From NCBI RefSeq assembly GCF_958979055.1, contig NC_084892.1, positions 4,729,501 through 4,793,500 of the forward strand: a stretch of 64,000 nt of DNA, in the 5' to 3' direction. Below the pieces are notes generated by a model. The model did no database searches. It was not told where the DNA came from and was given only the letters and a program-made list of their open reading frames with translations. Source of the stretch: Alnus glutinosa (taxonomy: Eukaryota; Streptophyta; Magnoliopsida; Fagales; Betulaceae). Each line of letters opens with the position of its first letter. Within the stretch, counting starts at the first letter, position 1. This document shows, in pieces, positions 1-11,890 of this stretch. The translations under genes and the position numbers were made by a program.

Positions 1-221
1 ATCGGAGGGCTGGGTGTATCATTGGAGACTAAAAAGTATACTTTTGTCTACCTGGACTTAGCATAATCAGCTAGTTTCATGCCTCTAGATTTTCTCAGAT
101 TTGATATGCAGGCACATAGACATGAATTTGCATTATACTGCATTATGCATAAGTTGCTGGATTTATGTTTTGTTCTTTTCTAGAACAAGGTGGGGATTTG
201 AATTTTAGCTAATATCTGCAG

Positions 222-2719
222 GTGGAAGATGCAAAGCTGATCACGGAGTTGGCTGAGAACAATGTTATTGACTATGGGCTTTTTAAGCAAGCGTATAATG
301 CATCTTTAGATGTGGGAAAGTTTTTGGATCAGTATAGGATGTCCAAGCTTCTTAAGGGGCTGTATGACGTGGAGGGAGCATGTGTAATTATTAATGCTGG
401 ATCTGGAGGCATTTACCCTGAGGTTTGAGAAATCATGTTTTTCTTTTTATCCTTACATTGACTGGAGCTGTACCTTGTGCATTTATTGACCATTGTTAGA
501 ATTGACATGTTAGTGTTGTTGCATGCCTGCTACCTTGCTTCTGCAGTTTTATTAACTTTTGGGGTGACTGGTTAAAAAACAATGGATGTTAGAACTTATG
601 TTTCACTCTTTAAAAGTTGTCCAAGTTAATTCTGCTTTTGTAAGAATAGAAGCTAAAAAGAAGTTGAATTGAAATTCTTGGGTCTCATACAGCATTGGCG
701 TTATAATTCTCAATTTATTGTTCTCTCTCTATCTCTCTAACTTCATTTTTTTTTTTTAATCTCCTCATACAGATCTGGGCAGAAAAACTCCTAAGTATGT
801 ATAGCAAATGGGCCAAAAAGCAAGGTTACACGGGAAGAGTTGTTGAGAAGTATCCTTCAAAGAGTGGTGGCATCAAGTCGGCCACAATAGAGTTTGAATT
901 TGAGTTTGCTTATGGCTATCTTTTAGGGGAGAAGGGTGTTCACTACATGATAGGTTCTCAAAATGGATCTGTTCAACATGAGGTATGACTACTGGTTCCT
1001 TTCTGCCCTACACATAACAGAAGTTATTTTAATTACTCTTGCTTTTGCGTAAAAAAGGATCCACCGAAAAAAAAGATCCCCATTTTTGTTCTAAATAGGT
1101 TTTCCAGTCCTCCAGCTCATGCTTTGAGTGTTTGTATTGGATTATGCGCCCATCCATGCGTTACTGGTGGTTTATGACAGTAGATCTAGGTTGCAAACTA
1201 GTAACTCAATTGGCTTCCCTTTCCCTGTTTTTTAACCTTCTTGGCTATTAAATATCTATTAAGCAAATATGAAAATCTTGCAGGCTTTTGCAGCATGTGT
1301 GGACGTTGTTCCTCTCTTTCTTAAAACAGCTTGTGACCTACAAATTGACGATGGAGATTTGGTTGTCTCACCACCCTTAATAGAGCAAAGTGGAACTAAA
1401 CCAACCATCTGCATTCAGCATATTCCGACTGGCATACAAGTTCAATCCTCAGGTGTTTACTTCTTATGTCATATTTGTTTATATTGCTAGCATTCTCAGG
1501 TACTTAATGATTTACCAACAGTCACAATAAAGTAATATTCTTCATATCGAGATTTGTTGAAGCAAACAGCTAAGACTCAAGATGACATGCGGGCGAACAT
1601 ACATGCGAATGCGTACACACACACAAACGCAGACATGGAAGAGTGGGGGAGGAGTTTTATTAATGGTTCTACTGCCAGAACTTAGTTCATGCTAGAAATT
1701 GCATTATATGGTTTTATTGTATGTTTAGAACCAACTTGAGTAGTGGTCCCAAGCTGAAGTAGATTATTTGAAGGGTGAACATACTTGCTTAATTAAGTAC
1801 TTTTTTCCCTTAAGTTTTTCCAGAGAGGGCATTTGAAAAAGTGTACTACATTAGCGCCAGTGTTTTTTTACCCTTGAGGGCGCTTCCAAACTTCTAAAAG
1901 GTCTTTCAGAATCTTGCTATTGCTTTATATTTGTCAAAATTACTTAAATAAGTATCGGTTATCAACATATGGAAGGTGTGATTAACATGACCTCAGTGCA
2001 AAATGAAAGTAACTGAATGCAGAAAATTCTCTCTTTCTTGTTTCTGTCAACTCAGCAGTTATGTCTAGATCTCTTAAGGCTTTCTTTGAGGCAGTGGTGG
2101 GGAAGGGGGGCAAAAATAAAATGCATTATTGTGCTTGAGGTGACAACCAAAAATTAAGAAAAGACACAGAAAAGAATCTAAAAATAGGCAACTTCTGGTT
2201 GCTTAGTGCCTTAATCCTTGTAATGGAGCAGGTTTCAAGCCTACATTAAGCTTTTCACACATCCAAAACTTATGAGCTAGATGTAAGAACAATTAATTCA
2301 CTTCCAAACCACTGGCACCAATCCGATTTTCTTGTAGAGAAAAGTTTGGTGAGCACTTTCAACATTACTTTGCAAAGTAGATAATTAGATTTTCAAATTG
2401 ATCTGTGGATATTCCTCACCAGGTTCTATCTATTTTATTTGCAGGTGAGAGGAACCACTTTGCAAATAAGATCAAGGCCCTTAATCGATTGAAAGCCAAA
2501 CTTCTTGTAATAGCGAGGGAGCAAGAAGTTTCCAGTGTAAGTAGCATAAAGAGAGATGCCATTGTCGATTTGTGGCAAACAGAAACTCGAAGGTATGTCT
2601 CTCATCCATACAAGCTAGTACAAGATGTGAAAACTGGCATCCAATTGCCGGACCTAAATTCCGTTTTGGATGGAAATATTGAACCTCTTATTGAAGCTCA
2701 TATCAATATAAGATGGTGA
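222..2719 (+). CDS. PRFB3: Peptide chain release factor-like protein PrfB3 (C-terminal exons, partial)
   Basis: Four exons are readable: 222-422, 773-982, 1284-1452 and 2445-2719, with stop TGA at 2717-2719. They join in phase to give 284 C-terminal residues; the 5' exons lie left of the window. The protein aligns with the bacterial RF2 family through AGSGG, IWAEKLLSMY, GGIKSAT, YGYLLGEKGVH, HIPTGIQVQ and the ALNRLKAKL helix. The catalytic GGQ loop is replaced by sequence around EQSGTKPT, and the SPF stop-codon recognition tripeptide is absent. From established work, Arabidopsis PrfB3 is a plastid release-factor relative that lost termination activity and protects petB transcripts. I infer the same role here: RNA stabilisation in the chloroplast. 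The alternative, a degraded ordinary RF2, is unlikely because all exons are open with intact splice sites. Confidence 0.85.
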
Positions 2720-3216
2720 TAATCCACCTTTTTTTTTTATATATATATTTTTTTTATTAGGATTTAGGAGTCGGACATTTGATATGATCTGATCCACCCT
2801 TTTTCAATTGATGGGTTAGTCATCCGATATGGTCCAATTTACACTCTTCCTACTTTTATGGAGCTGCTGCTATGCTTTCCCTTATAATTTTGCAATTTTA
2901 TAAATCTGGGAGTTTATCGACATCTTTATTTGGCAACTTATCCTGACTTTCATGTTTAAAAAGTGTCCATTACTGCCAAGAAGGATTCTAACTGCAAAAC
3001 TTAATTTTTACTGATTTGTTTTCAGTTTCATCATACTATATGACTATTGACCAACAACCCATGTCAATTTTCTTCAGTCTTTGCAATTGAGCATTTTTTA
3101 GGCATCTTGGGTGGCACATCACCACCTTTGATTAATTCAATACATATTACGTCAACATGACTACGTCTATCCTAAAGTGCAGCTGAAAATTCTAGTTCCT
3201 TTTTTTCCCCTCCAAG
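2720..3216. other. Intergenic, 3' flank of the PrfB3-like gene
   Basis: AT-rich DNA that probably includes the 3' untranslated region just after the stop. I see no coding frame, repeat pair or RNA gene here. Confidence 0.5.
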
Positions 3217-3404
3217 AAAAATATTGGGTCGGTTTTTTGGCATTCGTGCCTCAAACCAATGGGCCCGCATCTTCCGAAGCATTGCCCCCGTGTACTTTCG
3301 TTCTTAGTTTAATTTTTGGGTTGCCCAGCCCTTGTTGCGTAATTTATTTCTTGTTGTAATTTTGTTTCATGTATATAAAAAAAATAAAAAAAAAATATTG
3401 GGTC
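3217..3404 (+). mobile_element. Short retroposon (5'-truncated LINE-type 3' end) with target-site duplication
   Basis: A 160-bp insert at 3231-3390 ends in an A-rich tail. It is bounded by a perfect 14-bp direct repeat, AAAAATATTGGGTC, at 3217-3230 and 3391-3404. The insert ends with a TTGTTGTAATTTTG...ATGTATATAAA stretch that resembles the 3' untranslated end of plant L1 LINEs. The tail plus the long direct repeat is the signature of target-primed reverse transcription. No coding sequence remains. Confidence 0.75.
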
Positions 3405-3944
3405 ATACCTCTGACACTTTTTTCATATAGATATTTTAAACACATAAGTTTGTAGGTATAAATCGGCATTTGGAATGATAAAAAAATATATTGTTTATCT
3501 CTATATAATTTGTTAAAGAAAGAGCAAAATAATTAGTCTTTCCTGGACACTTTTTGAAAGGATTTTTTATTTTTTTAATAGTTTCTATATCAATTTCTTG
3601 CAGCGTAACACAAGTCCTCCCCACACTTTATAATTCAATTAATGCCAACTAACTGATTACCTACCTGAAGCAACAGTAATTTCTAGTCTGGATGTGACTT
3701 CTTTTTTGGTGATTTCATACACTCCAAGCAAATACTTCAACCGTTGACTGACCCATGCGCTGTTGCCTTCACCTTGATGGAATACATTGCAATTGCAGGC
3801 AGTCAAACAAACAGAATGTCAACAATTACATGAATTATCATATTATTCGAATAAAATATATGCATATCTTTTATACGGAGATGGACAAGAGATTAATATA
3901 AGATGAAAGCAAAACATTTATCATATATATAATATTGGGTTTTT
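3405..3944. other. Intergenic, includes duplicated SDR 3' flank
   Basis: AT-rich spacer. From about 3776 it resembles the 3' flank of the intact SDR gene near 9558 (shared ATGGAATACATTGCAATTGC). This shows that the SDR tandem duplication carried its downstream DNA along. No other gene is visible. Confidence 0.5.
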
Positions 3945-4959
3945 ATTAGAAAAATGCTCTTCTTTGGCGTCCCTAATAGCTTTGTTGGTGGTGCTACGAG
4001 TCTACGACTGCCATCCAAAACTAGGTTGAGGTCACTCACGTTCTTGACTCATCGCTCGCCAAGAGCAATGCTACCTCTGCAATATCGTCTGTCTCAAACA
4101 CCACCCCTTTCAGATTTGTCGAGGAACAAATCATGTCTTCCAACGTCTTCTTATCATGTATTCCAGTCACATACCTTAGCAAAAGAGTGGCCACGCCGGC
4201 TGGTGATACGCAATTGACTCTAATTCCATACTGTCCCAACTACGCATTCAAATTCTTGCTTAGTCCCACCAGCGCATGCTTGGACACCGCGTAGATGTGC
4301 AGGGTAGCTCCATGTATCACCGACGCAATGCTTGATGTGAATAGAATGCTGCCATTTTTTACTGGAATCGTTACTTTGGCACTGTATTTGGCCGCCAGGA
4401 ATCCCCCCAAGACATTCACGTTTAATACCCTGCTGAATTTCTCGCAATGGCCAGAAGTTTAAGATGCCCTCATCAGCGTGGCATGCTTTGAGACCACAGT
4501 GTTGACAGCATTTTGGACATCAGATTCGCTGGTAACATCGCAATGGACATAGGAGGTCGTGCCATCATTGGTGCTTATGTCGTGGCAAACGGAGTGACCA
4601 AGGTTGTCTTGGACGTCAGCAATGATAACCTTAGCACCATGTTGAACGAATAGCCTTGTCATTGTCCCGCCAATTCCACTGGCGGGCTTTAATCGGCACA
4701 AGTTAGCTTCTAAATTCTTCTTACACAGAGATTACTCTCCTACTAAACCCACAATTAATAAGGCTTCTGAAAAAACTGCAATAGGCATCCCCATTGCAGT
4801 AGCTTTGAACTAGCAGAAATTAAAGTGCATTTTTTTATAGGAAGCCAAGCAATAAAAGCATGTTTAGGAATGAAAAGAGGAAACCAAACTAACTTCCACC
4901 AATCCACAAAGACACTGTTACCTCTTGGCAATGGGAGCTAGCAAGGAAGCACCTTTCAT
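3945..4959 (-). pseudogene. Broken short-chain dehydrogenase/reductase, tandem copy of the gene at 9691-10692
   Basis: Exon 1 is preserved at 4922-4959: it starts with ATG, ends at a GT donor, and has the same 38-nt length and phase as the intact paralogue. The second exon is damaged. The AG acceptor is lost, and about 30 bp that begin the dinucleotide fold are missing, so the TGGASGMG glycine motif is reduced to ASGIG. A second deletion follows KHA near 4465. Frames then shift around 4450, an in-frame TAG lies near 4240, and a TGA follows ASDESRT at 4036. Fragments such as QHGAKVIIADVQD, GQYGIRVNCVSPAGVAT and LEDMICS leave no doubt about the family. The active-site YxxxK is still visible in a broken frame. 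The promoter TATA segment of the paralogue is also absent, so expression is unlikely. Confidence 0.9.
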
Positions 4960-5239
4960 CTTTAACTTTCAATGTGAAGATCAGGTGTTATGGAGGGCTA
5001 ATTTCTACCAAACCAACAACATTTTCTCCTTGTGTGGGGGCTCCAGCGGACGAGGGTGTCAACTGTGATGTTTTACAAGGAAAATGGCTCTGTTTATTTC
5101 TACCAATCCAACAGCATTTTATGGTTGATGAAGTTCTTTGGAAAAACATTTAAAATATTTTATAAAGGTGGAAACAAATAGAAAGGTTAAATACAATTCA
5201 CCCCCCAAAGTTGTACCCCTTTTTCAATCTTGCCTCAAA

Positions 5240-5690
5240 TCTTTAAAAACTTGCAATGTGGCATAATGAAGTTTCCCGATTTTTCAATGTGGCCAATGCA
5301 TTAGTAATTTTCTTTAGGCCAGACAGAATGGACGTCACGTGCTTCATTAAAAGATCACTTATCTTGAAATAAAAGTCATTAAAAGACTCTTCTTCCAACA
5401 TCCTAATTCCTTCAAATTGAGAAACTAACATTTGAAGTTTTGCAGATTTTACAAGTTTAGTACCTTCATATGTGGTTTCTAAGATCTCCTATGCTTCCCT
5501 AAACAGTATCACAATGAGAAATTTGTGAGAGTCCATTCAGCAATTGTCGTCTCTCGTGGAGTCCATCCGGTTTCAACAATATGCCAAACTTCTATTGATT
5601 TTAGAAAAAAATTTGATGTGGGATTTCCAATAGCCATAATTAGAGCCATCAAAGGAGGGATCAGAGTTAAGAGGAAAAGACATAATAAGA
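5240..5690 (-). pseudogene. Copia retrotransposon gag remnant
   Basis: Read on the minus strand from about 5690 leftwards, the sequence gives FDGSNYGYWKSHIKFF, the gag N-terminal signature of plant Copia elements. After stops and shifts it continues with ETTYEGTKLVKSAKLQML and SQFEGIRMLEEESFNDFY at 5340-5430. It stops abruptly near 5345, where unrelated DNA begins, so protease, integrase, reverse transcriptase and the other LTR are missing. It sits directly inside the primer-binding site at 5738-5749 and belongs to the LTR on its right. Confidence 0.8.
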
Positions 5691-5737
5691 GAAGTCAAGG
5701 ATTACACACAGGAAATTAATCCAACAAGAGTGAACCC

Positions 5738-5749
5738 GCTCTGATACCA
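5738..5749 (-). other. Retrotransposon primer-binding site (tRNA-iMet type)
   Basis: On the minus strand this reads TGGTATCAGAGC, complementary to the 3' end of initiator methionine tRNA and typical of plant Copia elements. It sets the orientation: the LTR lies at higher coordinates and gag at lower ones. Confidence 0.85.
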
Positions 5750-6937
5750 ATTAAAAATAAATATAGACTCTTATGCAACCTCAACCAACCAAATATCCAA
5801 AGCAGTAAAGATAAATAATACAAATATTTGGTCATGAATTTGAAACTCTTTGCACCAAAGAGAAAAACCACTTCGGGACAGCTAAACCCAGGAAATCAAT
5901 TATTAGAAGAAATAGCTAATTACAAGAAGTTCGTATTCACAACTCTTTGCAGTAGCCACTCTCTTGAATTCTAACAAGCGCCTACTTGTCTACCTCTCTC
6001 CCAGACTCGTTTAGAGAGTTTCTTCAATTGATCCCTTAACTGAAGATCCTCTACAATTAGACTTCAATGGTTGAACGGTTGAACAACAAATACAAAACTC
6101 ACTCTAAGAGAGAGAAATGAAATAGTTTAAGCCTAAAAACCTTCTCTTAGCACAATAAAATTATCTACTAGAATCCTTAAAGAAACCCTGCTTAGAAACA
6201 ATTTTAAATAGGCTCTGGAAACCCTAAAATAAGTCTGGAATGCGTTTCTAGGTGGCGGTGTCCAGACATGTCTAAAGTGTGTCTGGACATGTATCAGAAA
6301 GTAAACTTTATGTGAAACGTGTCCGGACATTTGCAAAAAAAACTTTTATGTGTCCGTTGTCTTGTCTTGTGTGTCCGAATATCTTGCAAAACAGAGACTT
6401 TCTAGAAGTTGCGTTCGCTTGGCTGTCCAGACATCTTTGAGAACATGACCTTACTGTAAGTTGCATTCGTTGGGCTGTCCGAACATGTTGAGAACATAAA
6501 CTTACTGTCAATCGTGTTCATACATGGCTTGAGGCTGTTCGGACATCTTGCTGAAGATGAACTTTCTGTAACTTGTGTTCAGACACGGCTTCTGGCTGTT
6601 TGGACATAGTGCAGGAAAACCAAAAAATTAGGAACAATTATTTATGCAGAATATTTTTCAAATCAATGCTCTTTCCTTTCTTGATTAATATTCTGAATAC
6701 CCTTCTTATTCAGCTCTTTCATTTATTGATTAATATTCTGCAATATTCTTCTCATTCGGACATTTCATTTCTTGATTAATATTCTTGCAATATTTCTTCT
6801 TATTCGACTCTTTCTTTGCTTGAAAAATATTCTTGCAAGATTCTTCTGAAAGTCTTCTGAGTGATCTGAGTCCCAAGTTCTTCAACAATTAAGTAACATT
6901 TTGTCATCAGAATGTAACCAACATTAAAAACCAACAA
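5750..6937 (-). mobile_element. Copia LTR, about 1.2 kb, minus orientation
   Basis: The segment between the primer-binding site and a minus-strand TGTTGG near 6937 has LTR character. The minus strand reads ACATTCTGATGACAAAATG near its 5' end, a start common among Copia LTRs. Inside are many copies of the palindrome-like GTCCGGACA motif (6245-6605) and several imperfect copies of a unit of about 50 bp containing TTGATTAATATTCT (6690-6860). The exact 5' end is not certain and no partner LTR is seen, so this is a truncated element. Confidence 0.6.
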
Positions 6938-7274
6938 ATTGGTCCGGGTCCTGGACCTTGGGTGAATTTTTTGGATCTATCAATATGAAAATAAAATAGT
7001 CTATAATTTTTTAGAGCAATAAAATTTAGATTGAGTGGCCATTGCAATCTAAATTTTCTAATGTTACTTTCAAAGCCACTTTAGATATTGGACTTGTTCA
7101 TTGATGGAAGCTAAGCCGGATTTTGTAGAAAGTAGACAAAATTAGCTGGAAAGTTATGATTGGAGTTAAATGTGGTCACGTTTTTCTGCAAGAGTGATAA
7201 GCCAAGCACCCTAATTTGGGCAAGGACTGTGGATGATTCTCAATTAACTGGATAACCGGTTTTTATACATTGTT

Positions 7275-7325
<51 letters not shown>

Positions 7326-8696
7326 CCAATGTCTAACCATTCAATATTCAATGCTAAATAATAAATACTACTAGACGTGTATAATTTCATTTACCATTTA
7401 CTATTTATTTATCTCAATGAGCTCACAATCAAGTCCACAGATTAAATAAAATAATTACAAATAAAATCAAACAAACAAATATTATAAAATATAATGACAA
7501 TTGTATTGTAATTAAAATATAATGACAATTAAAAAAATACTAAATTCTCGTATTAAAAAACTTAAGATAACTCATTCCTTAAATTATGGTTTGGTGGGAG
7601 TAGGCCAAGAGGGAAGTAGGTGGTTGTGGGGATCATGATAGAGAAGTCGATAATACTTGCCACGATTTTAATTAGTGTTGGCATAAATACACCTACATTA
7701 TTCATATCAAATATGAAAGAGCCATTCTAATGGAATTGCCGAGTAAAATAGCTACATACTTTTTTTAATTTGTTCTTTAAATTTGACGTCGCTTTTAAAA
7801 TTATAATTGAATTTATGATGAATTATTATTGAATTTTGATTTTAAAAGCTATATTAATTTTAAGAAAAAAAAAAAAGATAAAAAAATAATATATAACATT
7901 ACTCGAAATTGCATGACATTTGTCCCTAATCAACTATATATACCATGTATAACTAATGTGTTTCGAGTGTGTTTGATGAAGCTCTCATTCTTTATCCCTT
8001 TGCTAACAAAGCTGCATGTGAAGTTGGATATAATTGAATTAATAATATTATACCTTCAAATAGTGTACAACTTTTTTACAACTTAGTGACGTTGCATGTC
8101 GTCATGTAATTTGAGTGTATTACATTTATTTTTAGTAGTTGATGTAACTTCAATCACATGTTAATATGCGTTAACAAGTTGTAAAAAAGTTATAGAGTAG
8201 TTGTAGATCTAGCATTACCCAAATTGAACATTTTAGCAACTCGTGAAAAAGGATTATAGTTGTACTCTGTTAGAATATTAATTAAGTGTTTAAAATTCAT
8301 CATTTCTTATTAGCTTATAATTTTGGGACAACGTTTTAAATCTACAAAGGTCGTTGTACAGATTTGACAGCTTGACGGCCACCGCTAAGGCCGCCATATC
8401 ACCACCACTTTTCTCAATCAGGCACCGCCACTGTGGTAGAACCCATTTTTTTTAAAATTTTTGTTTTATTTTATAAAAATATTTCTTAAATATTATTTTT
8501 TACAAAACACTTCAAAACTTTACCAAAACCAATTTTCAACTTTTCTCAAGTATGGTCCCCCATCAAATTAATTTTCAAAAGAAAAACGTGAAACACTCTC
8601 AAAGCTATTGTGAAAGCATTTGGATCCTTTCCGGTTCAAAATGAACCGAAGAGGAGCCGGTTACTTTAAGTGAAAAGATAAAATTGTCTAAAAAAA
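6938..8696. other. Intergenic, AT-rich, with poly(T) run
   Basis: No coding frame with recognisable homology. A 46-nt homopolymer T run lies at 7277-7322 and could be the tail of a minus-strand retroposon, although I found no flanking direct repeat. The rest is AT-rich and unremarkable. Confidence 0.45.
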
Positions 8697-9068
8697 AATG
8701 AAAGGATAATTTTATCCTTAATTTTACACTAATTGTTCTTGTTCGGCTCCAATGAATTAGAGGGAATCCTTGTCCATACTAATTAAAGAGGCCCAACTGA
8801 ATTTTCTTCTTCAACTCCGACTACACACTCTATGAAGCAGTGTGTACGACATTAAAACTAGGAAAATTAAATTAAATTAAATTAATAATCTCAACTGATT
8901 AACTAGAATATGCTAGCTAGTGGATCAAGTTTATTTTTTCCAAGAGAAAAATTGACAACTTTAAGTTCCACTTCCACATTGTAGTAGGTGGTGTGCACGA
9001 CTTTAGAACTAAGAAAGACAAATAAATTATAAAACTGAACTGATTGGCTAAGAATATACCATAACCTA
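8697..9068. repeat. Duplicated segment X (paralogous to 19131-20115)
   Basis: This stretch begins with ATGAAAGGATAATTTTATCC and runs to CATAACCTA. It recurs nearly unchanged from 19131, where it is split by a foldback element at 19311-19982 and lacks about 57 bp near its end. It is part of the region downstream of the intact SDR gene. Confidence 0.85.
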
Positions 9069-9436
9069 ATTTTTGGCTACGCTAGGATGAAGTACGTGAA
9101 CGTACGCTCTGAGAGGCGGACAAGGAAGAATTTAAAGCGTTGACATTGACACAGTACTGTTGGCTTCAATTTGGATATTATGGACTTGAGACTCTTCGGC
9201 AGTACTTCACATTATCCTCGAATGAAAAAAGCCTAAATCTAAATGAAAAAACCCACTTTTATCTTATTATTGTCTACGTCGATTAATAATATGAGAGATA
9301 TTAGAGAGAATGTAATGGAATCTTGATTTTTTAACAATATTATTGATCCAAGTAAATAAAGGTGAGATGAGAGTGGGACACCAAGCATTTTTTTTTTTAA
9401 TCGTCATATTTAAATTTTTTAAACACGTAGAAGGAT

Positions 9437-9606
9437 ATATATATATATAACACGAAATTCATTCAACTTTCTGCACGTACGTGAAAACAATATAAAAGGA
9501 ACCCACACGAAGTTTTTATTATATTGCTGTTACATGCACAACACGAAAGTTTGGTTGGATGGAATACATTGCAATTGCAGACAAAGTCAAACAATTGCAG
9601 AATGTG
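9437..9606. repeat. Duplicated segment Y (paralogous to 18970-19130)
   Basis: A TA dinucleotide tract followed by CACGAAATTCATTCAACTTT and, further on, GGATGGAATACATTGCAATT is shared with 18970-19130. Here Y lies to the right of X; in the other copy Y lies to the left of X. It is the immediate 3' flank of the SDR gene on the minus strand. Confidence 0.85.
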
Positions 9607-9643
9607 AATTGAAACAATTACATAAATTATCAAATTATTTGAA

Positions 9644-9644
<1 letters not shown>

Positions 9645-9679
<35 letters not shown>
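9645..9679. repeat. (CA)n microsatellite
   Basis: About 17 CA units followed by a short TA tract, 12 bp beyond the SDR stop codon and therefore probably within its 3' untranslated region. Confidence 0.9.
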
Positions 9680-9682
<3 letters not shown>

Positions 9683-9690
9683 TATATATA

Positions 9691-10692
9691 TTAATTAGAA
9701 CCATACTTTTCTTTGGCGTTCTTAATAGCTTCGTTGGTGGTGCTACGACCGCCATCCAAGATTAGGTTGAGGCCACTCACGTACTTGGACTCATCGCTCG
9801 CCAAGAACAGTGCTGCCTCTGCAACATCCTCGGTCCTAAACACCACCCCTTTCAGATTTGCCGCTGAACAAATCATGTCTTCCAATGTTTTCTTATCTTG
9901 TATTCCACACACATTCCTTAGCAAAGGAGTGGCCACGCCGGATGGCGATAGGCAATTAACTCTAATTCCATACTCCCCCAACTCCACACACAAATTCTTG
10001 GTCAATCCCACCACCGCATGCTTGGACGCCGTGTAGATGTGCGGGGTTTCTCCATGTATCACTGACGCAGTGCTTGATGTGAATAAAATGCTGCCTTTTT
10101 TGGCTGGAATCATTACTTTGGCAGCATGTTTGGCTGCCAGGAATCCCCCCAAGACGTTCACGTTAAAGACCCTGTTGTATTTCTTGAGGTCAAAGTCTAA
10201 GATGCTGCTATCAGCGTTGGTAACTCCTGCGTTGCTGAACAATATGTCAAGTTTTCCATGCTTTGAGACCGCGGTTTCGACAGCATTTTGGACGTCAGAC
10301 TCGTTGGTAACATCGCAATGGACATAGGAGATGTCATCAGTATTGGTGCCTATGTCGCGGCATACGGAGTACCCAAGTTCGTCTTGTACGTCAGCAATGA
10401 TAACCTTAGCACCATGCTGAACGAATAGCCTCGCCGTAGCCTCGCCCATTCCACTAGCGCCTCCGGTTATCAAGGCCACCTTCCCTTCCAACCTGCATAA
10501 TCAAAAGCTTAATTAGTTTTCTTTCTTTTGTTTCAATGGCCAATACATGCATGTAAGATATCGATGGACAAAAAAAAACAAAAACAAAAACAAATGTGTT
10601 ATGATTGATCAATAAAGACGTACATGCATTGCACCGATAGCTTAATTTGCTTACCTCTTGGCAATGGGAGCTGGCAACGAAGCACCTTCCAT
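9691..10692 (-). CDS. NAD-dependent short-chain dehydrogenase/reductase, secoisolariciresinol dehydrogenase-like
   Basis: Two exons on the minus strand, 10655-10692 and 9691-10492, joined across a 162-bp GT-AG intron, give 279 residues, the usual length for this plant SDR group (about 275-280). The first ATG of exon 1 is chosen because MEGASLPAPIAKR leads in phase into LEGKVALITGG. Visible motifs are TGGASGMG at 22-29 (nucleotide fold), D47 ending the second strand (prefers NAD over NADP), NAG at 100-102, and the catalytic S153, Y166 and K170 in the YTASK motif. Relatives oxidise secondary alcohols in specialised metabolism: lignan, terpenoid and xanthoxin dehydrogenases. The substrate cannot be read from sequence. 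The enzyme should be soluble and cytosolic, since no signal or transit peptide is seen. A dead tandem copy lies at 3945-4959. Confidence 0.92.
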
Positions 10693-10763
10693 CTTTAGCT
10701 TATTGTTTGTGATAATGTGAGAGTGTTTTGATTTTCAATGTGAAGATCAGCTGGTTTGGAGGG

Positions 10764-10773
10764 CCTTTTATAA
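10764..10773 (-). promoter_or_regulatory. TATA box of the SDR gene
   Basis: TTATAAAAGG on the minus strand, about 72 bp upstream of the ATG, a good distance for a short 5' leader. The equivalent segment is missing upstream of the broken paralogue, where the flanking sequences on both sides are still alignable. Confidence 0.7.
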
Positions 10774-10792
10774 GCAAAAAGGCTATGTTTAT

Positions 10793-11859
10793 TTCTACGA
10801 AACCAACATTATTTTACTATTAATTTCCAAGGGTGTATGTGGGGTGATGATCCTATCCATTTCATTGTATAAAAAAAAAAAGTAAACATTAATTTTAAAT
10901 TCTAACCCTAAAATAATTATTATTTATTTAAGGTGTGAACTGTGATTTTTTAAGTGTGTGTTGAGCACGTATGGTCTACAAAGGAGAGCCGTAGACCCAA
11001 AATATATTTATGCCTTAAAAGACTATAAATTGTTTTATAAATTATAAAAGCATACATGCTCAACAATATTCCTTGGTTAATTGATGAAGCTCTTTTACAA
11101 ATAATTAAGCGCCGAAAAATAATTGATAAGAGTCAAAGGTGGTGTAAAGAAATAGATATATATGGTCATATTTCGTACATTTACTGATTGCATATATCAA
11201 AACTATTGGCTCTTCCGTTAGATGATTTAGGCGGTCGTCTAAGGTTTTAGTGGAAGAAGGCCCCGTAATTATAACATTGGTGACATTGTAAAAGTATAGA
11301 TTTTTTTTTTTTTTTTTTTTTTTAAAAAAAAGATAGGTTCATAAAAAAAAAAAATGTGCGTTCTCGATCTTCTTTGAGAGACTTGACTCCTACGGAAAAA
11401 AATCAAAGGTCAAAGCCCAAAAACACATTTATTTTGGTAAAAGAAAAAAAGGAAAAAAGAAAGTGCATTATCGCTAAGATTCTATTTGGTAGACTCTGAA
11501 ACTCCCCACATAGAAAAATCAACCGTCATGCAATGATTTTCTTTTTTAAAAAAAAATTGTATTATCTCTCTCTTTGGGAGACTCTAGAACTCCCACAGAA
11601 AATAAAAAATGTCCCAAGCCAGGAACTCAAATCTTTTTTCTTTTTCTTTTAATTTTATTTTATTTTTTTAAAAAAAGTAATCTTATTCTTTAAACAATCA
11701 CTCCAACAAATTACCAAAATCTCTGCAACAATTTTGCACTAATGGAGTGGGAGGTGCATGAACACTGTTACAAGTTCGCTCGCTTGACTGTAAGCCAGCT
11801 CTAGCTTAAGATCTCTCCGCCTCTGCCTCTAGTCTCGCACCCATTTCTCGCCCTTATAC

Positions 11860-11890
<31 letters not shown>

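Noticed and set aside
7277..7322. 46-nt T run as a possible minus-strand retroposon tail
   Set aside because: No direct repeat or LINE-type sequence flanks it, so it is treated as a homopolymer.
9713..10327. Two plus-strand open frames of 107 and 96 codons
   Set aside because: They are the antisense shadow of the intact SDR gene, whose minus-strand frame has full motifs and a matching first exon.
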